Below are positions 1 through 6,757 of a stretch of DNA of 19,422 nucleotides, piece by piece. Numbering within the stretch: the stretch's first letter is position 1; the number at the start of each line of letters is the position of its first letter. Below the pieces are notes generated by a model. The model worked only from the letters and a program-made list of their open reading frames with translations. It was not told the origin of the DNA and made no database searches. Both the position numbers and the translations under genes were made by a program. Source of the stretch: Patescibacteria group bacterium (GTDB lineage Bacteria; Patescibacteriota; Gracilibacteria; UBA1369; LOWO2-01-FULL-3); the NCBI GenBank assembly GCA_018818755.1, contig JAHIRL010000095.1:1-19422 (forward strand), in the 5' to 3' direction.

Positions 1-1
1 A

Positions 2-286
2 CTAGGTTTTATTTACATCCAAATATTACTTAAAAGCCGCATCGGCAAGCTAACTCTAACAACAGACATCTCCAAAAAACAAAAAGCAACAATCACAAGC
101 GAGAACGAAGAAATTGCCCTGGAATACATTGATCAAATGTATAAAGACAGGAAATACAAAGAAGTGGAAAAAACCTGCGAGAGACTGCTAAAAAGAGACC
201 CGGACAACAATGTTATAAAAATTCTCAAAGCAAAAGCACAAGACGCCCTTAAGCTAAAAAACTCCTACAACTCTCTATTGAAGTAA
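2..286 (+). CDS. C-terminal end of a TPR-like protein (partial, 5' end outside window)
   Basis: An open frame runs from the window edge to TAA at 284-286 and gives about 94 residues. The visible part starts with a short hydrophobic stretch (LGFIYIQILLKSRIG), possibly the end of a membrane helix. A polar segment follows, then a helical repeat-like region centred on ALEYIDQMYKDRKYKEVEKT and LLKRDPDNNVIKILKAKAQ. The pattern of a Y-x-E helix, then L-K-x-D-P-D-N, then a second helix is characteristic of a tetratricopeptide repeat. TPRs mediate protein-protein contacts, so a membrane-anchored scaffold is plausible, but the function cannot be read from this fragment. It ends 26 bases before the glycosyltransferase gene on the same strand and could share its transcript. 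It is A- and K-rich like its plus-strand neighbours. Confidence 0.7.
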   Translation, partial: LGFIYIQILLKSRIGKLTLTTDISKKQKATITSENEEIALEYIDQMYKDRKYKEVEKTCERLLKRDPDNNVIKILKAKAQDALKLKNSYNSLLK

Positions 287-312
287 AGGGCAAAACAACA
301 TAGTATAAAAAC

Positions 313-1431
313 ATGAATATCAAAGAAGCAAAAATAGCTCTTGTTTTTGATTGGATGACAACACCAGGCGGAGCAGAAAAAGTTAATCTTGTCCTGCACG
401 AAATGTTTCCCAAAGCCCCAATATTCACATCAATCTACAATCCCCAAACTCTAAAAGGATTCGAAAATGCGGGCATCAACACATCCTTCATTCAAAAAAT
501 GCCTTTTGCCAAAAAAAAACATCAACTATACCTAGGGATGATGCCTTACGCCTACGAATTATTTGACCTCAGCGAGTTCGACATTGTCATAAGCAGTTCA
601 CACTCATGTGCAAAAGGAATTATTACAAAACCAAACACAATGCATGTCTGCTACTGCCATAGCCCTATGCGCTACGCCTGGGACAACTGGCACAGCTACA
701 TCCGCGAATACAAGATGAATCCAATAATTAAATTTTTCGCAAAACGCCACCTCCACAAAATCCGTCTCTGGGACAGACTTTCTGCCGATAGGGTAGACCA
801 CTACATTGCCAATTCATCACTCACGAAAAAGAGAATAGGAAAATATTACGGTAAAAATTCAAAAGTCATTCATCCCATGGTGGAAATGAAGAATTTTGAG
901 ACAGATAAAAAATCAAAAGGATATTTCCTAGCAGTAGGTAGACTAATTCCATACAAAAAATTTGACCTGATAGTAAAAGCCTTCAACGAATTAAAACTTC
1001 CCATAAAAATTGCCGGCACAGGCATAATGGAAGAAGACTTAAAAGCAATGGCAAACGACAATATCGATTTCTTAGGTTATGTGTCGGACGAAAAACTTCA
1101 AGAATTATATAGTGAATGTGAAGCCCTAATTTTTCCGCAAGTAGAAGATTTTGGAATCATTCCTCTGGAAGCTATGGCCTCCGGAAAACCTGTCATAGCC
1201 TATAAAGAAGGTGGAGCACTCGATACCATAATCGAAAACAAAACTGGAATCTTTTTCACTGAACAAAACTCAAACAATCTAAAAAAAGCAGTCCAAGAAT
1301 ATTTAGACAATAAACAAAAATTCAGCAAACAAGAAATCATAGAACACGCCAAAGAGTTTGACACAGAAACCTTTCAAAAAAACCTAATCAACTTTTTGGA
1401 AGATAAATGGGAAAAATTTCAAAAAGCCTAA
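313..1431 (+). CDS. Family 4 (GT-B fold) glycosyltransferase, WbaZ/mannosyltransferase-like
   Basis: The 372-residue product is full length for a GT4 enzyme. The N-terminal Rossmann half opens with a hydrophobic strand ending DW and the acceptor-side loop PGGAEKV (about residues 18-24). The C-terminal half has the donor-domain strand AVGRLIPYKKFD and the retaining-enzyme signature EDFGIIPLEAM. This places the EX7E pair at E278 and E286, the residues that contact the nucleotide-sugar ribose or phosphate in the family. No signal peptide or transmembrane helix is visible, so it probably acts on the cytoplasmic membrane face in exopolysaccharide, lipopolysaccharide-like or glycolipid assembly. 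The sugar donor and acceptor cannot be read from sequence; resemblance to WbaZ-type mannosyltransferases is a family-level judgement. Its TAA stop shares four bases with the stop of the convergent pilin-like gene. The start is the only good ATG ahead of the first Rossmann strand. Confidence 0.9.
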   Translation: MNIKEAKIALVFDWMTTPGGAEKVNLVLHEMFPKAPIFTSIYNPQTLKGFENAGINTSFIQKMPFAKKKHQLYLGMMPYAYELFDLSEFDIVISSSHSCAKGIITKPNTMHVCYCHSPMRYAWDNWHSYIREYKMNPIIKFFAKRHLHKIRLWDRLSADRVDHYIANSSLTKKRIGKYYGKNSKVIHPMVEMKNFETDKKSKGYFLAVGRLIPYKKFDLIVKAFNELKLPIKIAGTGIMEEDLKAMANDNIDFLGYVSDEKLQELYSECEALIFPQVEDFGIIPLEAMASGKPVIAYKEGGALDTIIENKTGIFFTEQNSNNLKKAVQEYLDNKQKFSKQEIIEHAKEFDTETFQKNLINFLEDKWEKFQKA

Positions 1432-1934
1432 GAAGAAAGAACTCCAATAATAATATTCACCAAAGCCCAAGCCGTTAAAGTAAGAATCATCCCAATCAAT
1501 CCATACAAAATAGCCTTTTTGCCGGTCTCTTTGTCCTCGGAAATCCCAGAGAAAAGATAGAAAAAACCACCAATAACAATGGCCAAAACACAAAGCAAAC
1601 CGGATATCCCAATCAAAAATTCTAAAATATAACTGATATAATAGGGGACCATCCAAAATTTGATTTGCCCAGTCACAAGAGCACAGTACAAATACAAGCT
1701 TCTGTCCTCTTCAAACGCCGGGGCCGACTCTCCACCAGCATTAAAAATATTCACCATCAATTTCTCCTCACACTCAGCAACAGAATAGCGATTACCATCC
1801 TTATCACCAATAGGCAAAATAGTCTGCGGACTTTGTTGATCACCCTCAGCAGCAAACACACTTAGCGTCCCACCAAAAAACATCGTGGACACCAGCCCCA
1901 AAACAAGAAAACCTTTTAAAACTCTATTGCGCAT
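1428..1934 (-). CDS. T4SS-type pilin-like small membrane protein
   Basis: The 168-residue protein begins with a clear signal peptide: RNR, then a long hydrophobic run, then VFA-AE, with cleavage probably near residue 29. A polar extracytoplasmic segment follows, containing two cysteines that could form a disulphide. Two transmembrane helices then lie at roughly residues 95-120 and 140-167, joined by a charged loop (GISEDKETGKKAI). The second helix is rich in small residues. Signal peptide plus two hydrophobic helices with a G-K-K turn is the VirB2/TrbC-like layout, and this length and C-terminal pattern match the T4SS pilin-like family common in CPR genomes. No VirB4, VirD4 or other secretion gene lies nearby, so a role in a pilus is inferred from family only. 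It is transcribed divergently from der, and its TAG overlaps the glycosyltransferase stop. Confidence 0.7.
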   Translation of the reverse strand: MRNRVLKGFLVLGLVSTMFFGGTLSVFAAEGDQQSPQTILPIGDKDGNRYSVAECEEKLMVNIFNAGGESAPAFEEDRSLYLYCALVTGQIKFWMVPYYISYILEFLIGISGLLCVLAIVIGGFFYLFSGISEDKETGKKAILYGLIGMILTLTAWALVNIIIGVLSS

Positions 1935-1957
1935 TTATCAAAATTTAATTCCAGCAC

Positions 1958-1966
1958 ATTATAGCA
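1958..1966 (-). promoter_or_regulatory. Extended -10 promoter of the pilin-like gene
   Basis: On the minus strand the element reads TGC-TATAAT, a perfect -10 with an extended TGn. The predicted start of transcription is near 1951, giving a leader of about 17 bases before the ATG at 1934. The -35 region 17 bases upstream (TCCTTT) is poor, as is common for extended -10 promoters. It overlaps the der promoter on the other strand. Confidence 0.6.
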
Positions 1967-1973
1967 CATGCCC

Positions 1974-2002
1974 TTGCCAAAAAGGAAGCACAAGAATATA
2001 AT
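1974..2002 (+). promoter_or_regulatory. Sigma70-type promoter of der
   Basis: A -35 TTGCCA (1974-1979), a 17-base spacer and a consensus -10 TATAAT (1997-2002) are present. The predicted start is near 2009, leaving a leader of about 17 AT-rich bases with no Shine-Dalgarno motif before the ATG at 2026. The -35 sits inside the spacer of the divergent pilin promoter, so the two promoters may compete. Confidence 0.65.
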
Positions 2003-2025
2003 CGCAAAGCAATTAATTTATCTAA

Positions 2026-3369
2026 ATGGACTCCGCGCCGACGATCGCCATTGTAGGGCGACCAAATGTAGGAAAATCGACACTATTCAACAGGCTCATT
2101 GGCAAAAAACTGGCAATAACCGCAAAAGAAGCAGGTACAACCAGAGATAGGATATTTCATCATATCGATGTAAACGGATACGATTGTATTTTGGTAGACA
2201 CCGGGGGACTCGAATACGGCAAACAAGAAAACATCGAAGAAGATATCCAAACCCAAGCCGCCCTAGCAATAAATGAGGCAAATGTAATACTTTTTGTTAT
2301 AGATACCATTCAGGACTTAACGGCAAATGATTTTGCTGCAGCAGAGATCCTACGCAAAAGCAAAAAACAAGTCATTATAGTCGCCAACAAATGCGACCAC
2401 CCCAATATCGAGAATAATATCTACAATATATACGAGCTAGGCTTTGACGAACCGGTTCAAATCTCAGCAATCCACAAAACCGGCATAGACACACTGCAAC
2501 ACGCAATTGAGAAAAAACTCAAAGAACAAAAAATCAAAAAAAGCACAAAACCAAAAAAACAAGAAGACCAAATAGACCTCTGCATAATAGGCAAACCAAA
2601 CGCCGGAAAATCATCACTAATTAATGCTCTAACCAACTCAGAAAAAGTGATAGTTTCACACATCCCAGGCACAACCAGAGATATCACAGACACGGAACTA
2701 ATTTTCAAAGACCAAAAATTCAACCTCATAGACACGGCCGGACTACGCAGGCCCGGGAAAATTGAAAAAGGAATCGAAAAATTCAGCGCACTCCGTGTTT
2801 TGCTGGGAATAGATAGATCTGAAGTCGTTGTCCTCTTAATAGATGGTGAAAAAGGTCTAAGCCAACAAGATTGCCATGTCGCCAGTATGGCAGTAGAAAA
2901 AGAAAAAGGAATAATACTCGCCATCAATAAAATAGACCTGCTTGAAAAAGGTGAAGAAGAAAGAGATCGCATAATATGGAAATTGAGGAAAAAAATGGCC
3001 TTTATACCATGGGCGCCTGTAGTTTTCATCTCCGCAAAAAACAAACGCAATACCAACCAAATCCTACAACTGGCAAAAGAAATTACAAAAGAACGAGAAA
3101 AAAGAATCCCCACACCCCAATTAAACAGCTATCTACAAAAAGTCACCCAAAAACACCTACCAGCATCAGTAAAAAGCCGTAAACCAAAATTTTTTTACGC
3201 CAGTCAGGTAGACATCAGACCTCCAAGATTTGTCCTGTTTTTCAGAAACCCCAAAGACCTCCACTTCACTTATCCAAGATACCTGGAGAACCAAATTCGC
3301 AAAGAATACGGCTTTAACGGCACAGCCATAAGTATCAAATTCAAGAACAAGAACGACATCAAAGGATAG
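2026..3369 (+). CDS. der: Ribosome-assembly GTPase Der (EngA)
   Basis: Der is an essential double GTPase needed for maturation of the 50S ribosomal subunit. The 447 residues show two tandem G domains and a C-terminal KH-like domain. G domain 1 has GRPNVGKS at 11-18, GTTRD at 37-41, DTGG at 58-61 and NKCD at 121-124. A lysine-rich linker (about residues 170-183) leads to G domain 2, with GKPNAGKS at 189-196, a second GTTRD, DTAG and NKID at 301-304. The KH-like end is recognisable by the run from KFFYASQVDIRPPRFVLFF to the region ending EYGFNGTAISIKF, as in family members. Length is normal (about 430-490). The ATG start lies just ahead of the first beta strand and about 17 bases after the predicted transcription start. 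Its 3' end overlaps the convergent nucleotidyltransferase gene by 11 bases. Confidence 0.97.
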   Translation: MDSAPTIAIVGRPNVGKSTLFNRLIGKKLAITAKEAGTTRDRIFHHIDVNGYDCILVDTGGLEYGKQENIEEDIQTQAALAINEANVILFVIDTIQDLTANDFAAAEILRKSKKQVIIVANKCDHPNIENNIYNIYELGFDEPVQISAIHKTGIDTLQHAIEKKLKEQKIKKSTKPKKQEDQIDLCIIGKPNAGKSSLINALTNSEKVIVSHIPGTTRDITDTELIFKDQKFNLIDTAGLRRPGKIEKGIEKFSALRVLLGIDRSEVVVLLIDGEKGLSQQDCHVASMAVEKEKGIILAINKIDLLEKGEEERDRIIWKLRKKMAFIPWAPVVFISAKNKRNTNQILQLAKEITKEREKRIPTPQLNSYLQKVTQKHLPASVKSRKPKFFYASQVDIRPPRFVLFFRNPKDLHFTYPRYLENQIRKEYGFNGTAISIKFKNKNDIKG

Positions 3370-4024
3370 TCAAAAACTTCTCCAAACTCACTTCTTCGTC
3401 CCCATACTTATCCTTCCACAAATATTGATACTTCTTTCGCCTATCTATATTATGAAATTTTAGCATGTGCATATTTGCCACAATACCGCTATGATCAGCT
3501 AACTTTCTGCGTTTATTCTCAATCATCCGCAACTGAAAAAAAGCAAACAATTTATTTGAAATCCCACCGGAAGCAAAACTAAAAAATCGGAAAGGCTTAA
3601 AAACCTTTCCTGTAAAATCATTCCTAACTTCATTCACCATAAGAAACTTTTCAAACACACCATCATCAACCACTGGCTTCATAGTCATCATCCAAATTTT
3701 CAGATAAACATCATTTTCCAAAGCAATCCCTCTCAAATCCAAAGCGCTATCATCTACAAAAAAACTCAAACAAAATCTCCCCGCAACCTTATCCCCATGC
3801 CTGCGCACGCCCAGCAGATGCAGAATCGCAGTAACAAAAGTTCGCACCACAAAAAGTCGCCCCTCCTTCGCCACGATAAAAAGATCAATATCACTGTGCT
3901 CACTAACCTTTCCAAAAGCCAAATTATTACAAACAGCCACCATCCTTATGCCTGGCACAAAGCGCAAAACAGGAAGATATTTCCTAACCCGCTCCCAATA
4001 TTTTTTTTCTACACTATTTGACAT
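3359..4024 (-). CDS. Nucleotidyltransferase-fold (Pol beta-like) protein
   Basis: The 221-residue protein carries a Pol-beta superfamily nucleotidyltransferase motif near its start: a hydrophobic strand (MVAVCNNLAFG, residues 28-38), then S44-D45-I46-D47-L48 and a following strand FIVAKEGRLFVVR. D45 and D47 are the expected metal-binding pair; the usual G-S ahead of them is N33-N34 here, as far as I can align it. The remaining 150 residues are helical and rich in F, R and K, with no domain I can name. Similar stand-alone proteins with a D-x-D strand followed by GRLW/F-x-V-R recur in CPR genomes without known substrate. It is divergent from uvrC across only 21 bases and overlaps der by 11 bases at the 3' end. 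Whether it is an active transferase is uncertain because the glycine-serine helix is altered. Confidence 0.75.
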   Translation of the reverse strand: MSNSVEKKYWERVRKYLPVLRFVPGIRMVAVCNNLAFGKVSEHSDIDLFIVAKEGRLFVVRTFVTAILHLLGVRRHGDKVAGRFCLSFFVDDSALDLRGIALENDVYLKIWMMTMKPVVDDGVFEKFLMVNEVRNDFTGKVFKPFRFFSFASGGISNKLFAFFQLRMIENKRRKLADHSGIVANMHMLKFHNIDRRKKYQYLWKDKYGDEEVSLEKFLTIL

Positions 4025-4045
4025 GATTTAAGTATACTTTAAAAC
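4025..4045. promoter_or_regulatory. Bidirectional promoter with palindromic -10 (nucleotidyltransferase gene / uvrC)
   Basis: The whole intergenic gap is 21 bases and contains the perfect palindrome AAGTATACTT (4030-4039). It offers a TATACT -10 hexamer on both strands: 4033-4038 for uvrC and 4036-4031 for the minus-strand gene. Standard spacing puts transcription starts at 4045 (one base before the uvrC ATG) and 4024 (the A of the other ATG). Both mRNAs would then be leaderless. No convincing -35 is visible on either side. Confidence 0.5.
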
Positions 4046-6160
4046 ATGATCGAAGAAAAAAAATTAAAAAAAATCTTAAGCGATCTCCCCGATTCTCCGG
4101 GCATTTATAAGATGATCGACAAAGAGGGGATTGTTATTTATGTAGGCAAGGCAAAATCGCTAAAAAAACGGGTGAAACAGTATTTTCAAAAGAACTACGA
4201 ACATTCTACCCGCACAAAAAAACTCCTCGAAAACATTGCGGACCTCAAATTTATCGAGGTAGATAGCGAACTGGAATCCCTTATTTTGGAAACCAACACC
4301 ATTAAACAGCTTCAACCAAAATACAATGTTTTGATGAAAGACGACAAAAACTATGTCTACATCAAAATAACAAAGGAAGATTACCCGCGCATCCAAATCG
4401 TGAGAGAAGTCAAAAAGGATAAGGCGAATTACTATGGGCCAAAAACAGCAGGAAAAAAAGTTACAGAAATACTCAAAGTCTTAAAAAAAATATTTCCATA
4501 CCGCCATTGCAATCTAGAAATTCAGGAAACTAAAAACAAAGTAATAGTCACCCACAAAACCATAAAATACCCCTGCCTGGATTACTACATAAAACGCTGT
4601 TGCGCCCCTTGCATAAACAAATGTAGCAAAGAGGAATACAACGAGCTAATCAAACATATCGAAAATTTCCTAAACGGCAAAGCAGAAGATATAGTAGGGA
4701 ATATTAAAGCTCAAATGATGAAACTGGCCAAAAATCGTCAATTCGAAAAAGCAGCAAACCTCAGAGATCGCCTCCAGAAAATCGAAAAAATCCTTGAACG
4801 CCAAAAGGTATCAAGCCCGGACACCACAGACAAGGACATCATCAATTACCTGGTAACACATCAACAAGCCTACTTTAATCTCTTCCAAATCCGCGACGGC
4901 AAACTCCTCGGCCAGGAAAACTTCATCCTCACAGCAAAAGAAGTGGAAGAAAACAGCGAAAACAATGAAGTCCTTGAAGCCTTTTTGCATCAATACTACG
5001 AAATAGCTCAGGATTTTCCCAAAGAAATCCTCATCCCACACGGCTTCGATAACCAAAAAGAATTCAGAGAACTAATCTCACAAGAAGCAGGCAAATCAAT
5101 AAAAATCACAATTCCCCAAAAAGGTGACAAAAACAAACTCCTGGATCTCAGCTTCAAAAATGCCAAGATCTACGCAGACCGCCACCGCCCAAGCTGGCAA
5201 GAAGAAAGCGAACTGAGCCAAGAATCCCTCAAAGAACTTCAAAAAACCCTCAAGCTAAAAGAAGAACCCAAAAGAATCGAATGTTACGACATTTCTCACC
5301 TCAGCGGCACAGACACGGTTGGCTCAATGGTAGTTTTCGAAAAAGGCATCCCTAAAAAAGATCACTACCGAAAATTTCAGCTAAAAACAGTAGTCAACAA
5401 GCCAGACGACTATAAATCTATGGAAGAAGTGCTAATCCGCCGCCTCCAAAAAATTGCCAACGAAGAAAAATGGAAACCATACAGCCTCAAAAAAGCCTTA
5501 AAAAAACACTGGGAATTTATAGAGAAAAATACCGCCACAAAAGGACTCACATACAAAGATTTTTATGTACTACTAAAAAAAGATAAACCTGTAGGACTTA
5601 TTCGAATAACAGACCATTCAAAAACAGTTAGCGAATTTAACAACCTCTGGATTTCACCAAAAGAAAGAGGCAAAAAGCTCGGTCACAAAATTCTCAAACA
5701 CGCCCTGCAAAAAGCCGCCTCCAAAAGAGTATACATTCGCTGCCATCCTGAGCTAAAAGATTACTACCTAATGCTGGGATTTGAGGAGATTAAGCAGGCC
5801 CCTAAAGAACTACAAAGCAAAAACCCCCTCGCAATGGCCTACGACAAAAATAAACACAGAATTGACGCATCTTTCAGCAGTGTACCGGATCTAATTGTGG
5901 TCGATGGCGGCAAAGGACAATTACAAATCGCAACAAAGGTCCTAAAGGGTCTGGGCCTAAAAATTCCCCACATCTCCCTGGCAAAACAATTAGAGGAAAT
6001 CTTCACACCAAACTCAAAAACTTCAATCCTTCTCGAAAAAAACAACAAGGCTCTCCAACTCCTCCAGCGCGCCCGCGACGAAGCCCACCGTTTCGCCATT
6101 AGCTACAACAAAAAGCTGCGAAAAAAACATTTTCATCAAAAACTAGCCAATACAATCTAG
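4046..6160 (+). CDS. uvrC: Excinuclease ABC subunit C (UvrC) with an internal GNAT-like domain
   Basis: UvrC makes both incisions in nucleotide excision repair, working with UvrA and UvrB. Domains in order: GIY-YIG nuclease (G19-I-Y, Y32-V-G, R42, metal ligand near E82); the cysteine cluster CLDYYIKRCCAPC plus an earlier cysteine, expected to hold an Fe-S cluster; a UVR motif around 221-255 that binds UvrB; and a C-terminal RNase H-like nuclease. The nuclease residues D415 (in CYDISHLSG), D455 (PDDYKSM), D620 (VVDGGKGQL) and H681 (DEAHRF) are all present. Between D455 and D620 there are 165 residues, where E. coli UvrC has about 28. The extra block, about 475-605, looks like a GNAT acetyltransferase. 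Total length is 704, against roughly 590-610 for ordinary UvrC. The C-terminal helix-hairpin-helix pair seems absent: only about 23 residues follow H681. Its stop overlaps the convergent gene (CTAG shared). Confidence 0.95.
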   Translation: MIEEKKLKKILSDLPDSPGIYKMIDKEGIVIYVGKAKSLKKRVKQYFQKNYEHSTRTKKLLENIADLKFIEVDSELESLILETNTIKQLQPKYNVLMKDDKNYVYIKITKEDYPRIQIVREVKKDKANYYGPKTAGKKVTEILKVLKKIFPYRHCNLEIQETKNKVIVTHKTIKYPCLDYYIKRCCAPCINKCSKEEYNELIKHIENFLNGKAEDIVGNIKAQMMKLAKNRQFEKAANLRDRLQKIEKILERQKVSSPDTTDKDIINYLVTHQQAYFNLFQIRDGKLLGQENFILTAKEVEENSENNEVLEAFLHQYYEIAQDFPKEILIPHGFDNQKEFRELISQEAGKSIKITIPQKGDKNKLLDLSFKNAKIYADRHRPSWQEESELSQESLKELQKTLKLKEEPKRIECYDISHLSGTDTVGSMVVFEKGIPKKDHYRKFQLKTVVNKPDDYKSMEEVLIRRLQKIANEEKWKPYSLKKALKKHWEFIEKNTATKGLTYKDFYVLLKKDKPVGLIRITDHSKTVSEFNNLWISPKERGKKLGHKILKHALQKAASKRVYIRCHPELKDYYLMLGFEEIKQAPKELQSKNPLAMAYDKNKHRIDASFSSVPDLIVVDGGKGQLQIATKVLKGLGLKIPHISLAKQLEEIFTPNSKTSILLEKNNKALQLLQRARDEAHRFAISYNKKLRKKHFHQKLANTI
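5528..5845 (+). other. GNAT-like domain inserted in the UvrC RNase H fold
   Basis: Residues about 495-600 of UvrC show the GNAT order: two strands (DFYVLLKKD, KPVGLIRIT), then a strand and acetyl-CoA loop (NNLWISPKERGKKLGHKI, residues 532 onward), a helix, a strand (RVYIRCH) and the motif B helix-strand YYLMLGFEEI (573-582). The pyrophosphate loop is R541-G-K-K-L-G546. The fourth position of the usual R-x-x-G-x-G is lysine, so acetyl-CoA binding may be altered. The frame is continuous with UvrC on both sides. Confidence 0.8.
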
Positions 6161-6687
6161 TGCTGGACATCATTCACATCAAGATCCGTTACCACCTGAA
6201 CTTCAGCAGCATCTACCCTTACAACAACAACAGCTACTGAATGAGTATTTTGAAGAACATCATCTGGATGTCCAAATCCATGGGTATATTCCTTATAAAT
6301 AATAATATCATCCTCATTAAGCGGGCTTGAATCCTCCAAAGTATTCAAGATTTTTGCCTCACTCACAGGAGAATCATAAGCAGTATTAACAAAAATCTCC
6401 TCATCCTTACCCCCACCTAACTCTTCAAGCCTTTTAGCAATACCTGCACCAGGAATATTCCTATCCAAACTCAATATAATTTCCCTAACTTGCTTTTGGT
6501 ACATCTCATCAGACATTTCACTACTACTATTTAAAACCGTAACTCTATGAGAAATCTGACGTAACTTCGCTACTTTCTCAACCTGTTTCTTATTTTCTTC
6601 TCTCTTCACAGCCAAATCTTCAGCAGATTGAGGCATTGACACAGAAGGCTCTTTCTCACCCGGTGTATAATTTAATTGATCACCCAT
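6157..6687 (-). CDS. Hypothetical 176-residue acidic protein
   Basis: I do not recognise this protein. The start at 6687 (MGDQLNYTPGEKE) is preferred over the longer frame from 6807, because the upstream part would overlap thiI and run through this gene's own promoter. The N-terminal third is polar and probably disordered. The middle is helical (ENKKQVEKVAKLRQ, then DEMYQKQVREIILSLDRNI). The C-terminal part alternates strand-like runs: NEDDIIIYKEY, HSVAVVVVRVDAAEVQVVTDL. The composition is acidic, with no cysteines, no signal peptide and no membrane helix, so it is likely cytosolic. It has its own near-consensus promoter with an extended -10, so it is probably expressed independently of thiI, 70 bases upstream on the same strand. 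Its TAG stop shares CTAG with the uvrC stop. No function is assigned. Confidence 0.65.
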   Translation of the reverse strand: MGDQLNYTPGEKEPSVSMPQSAEDLAVKREENKKQVEKVAKLRQISHRVTVLNSSSEMSDEMYQKQVREIILSLDRNIPGAGIAKRLEELGGGKDEEIFVNTAYDSPVSEAKILNTLEDSSPLNEDDIIIYKEYTHGFGHPDDVLQNTHSVAVVVVRVDAAEVQVVTDLDVNDVQH

Positions 6688-6718
6688 ATTACTAACTATT
6701 ATATAATAAAACACTATA

Positions 6719-6747
6719 ATTATAGCATAATTAAGGGTTGACCGCAA
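6719..6747 (-). promoter_or_regulatory. Promoter of the hypothetical gene 6157-6687
   Basis: On the minus strand the site reads -35 TTGCGG (6747-6742), a 17-base spacer ending TGC, and -10 TATAAT (6724-6719). This is a consensus -10 with an extended TGn. The predicted start is near 6712, giving a leader of about 25 bases. This placement supports the ATG at 6687 rather than 6807. Confidence 0.7.
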
Positions 6748-6757
6748 ATGATCGATA

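Noticed and set aside
2457..3113. 218-residue open frame antisense to der
   Set aside because: Serine- and phenylalanine-rich shadow of a highly conserved GTPase with no motif or start signal of its own.
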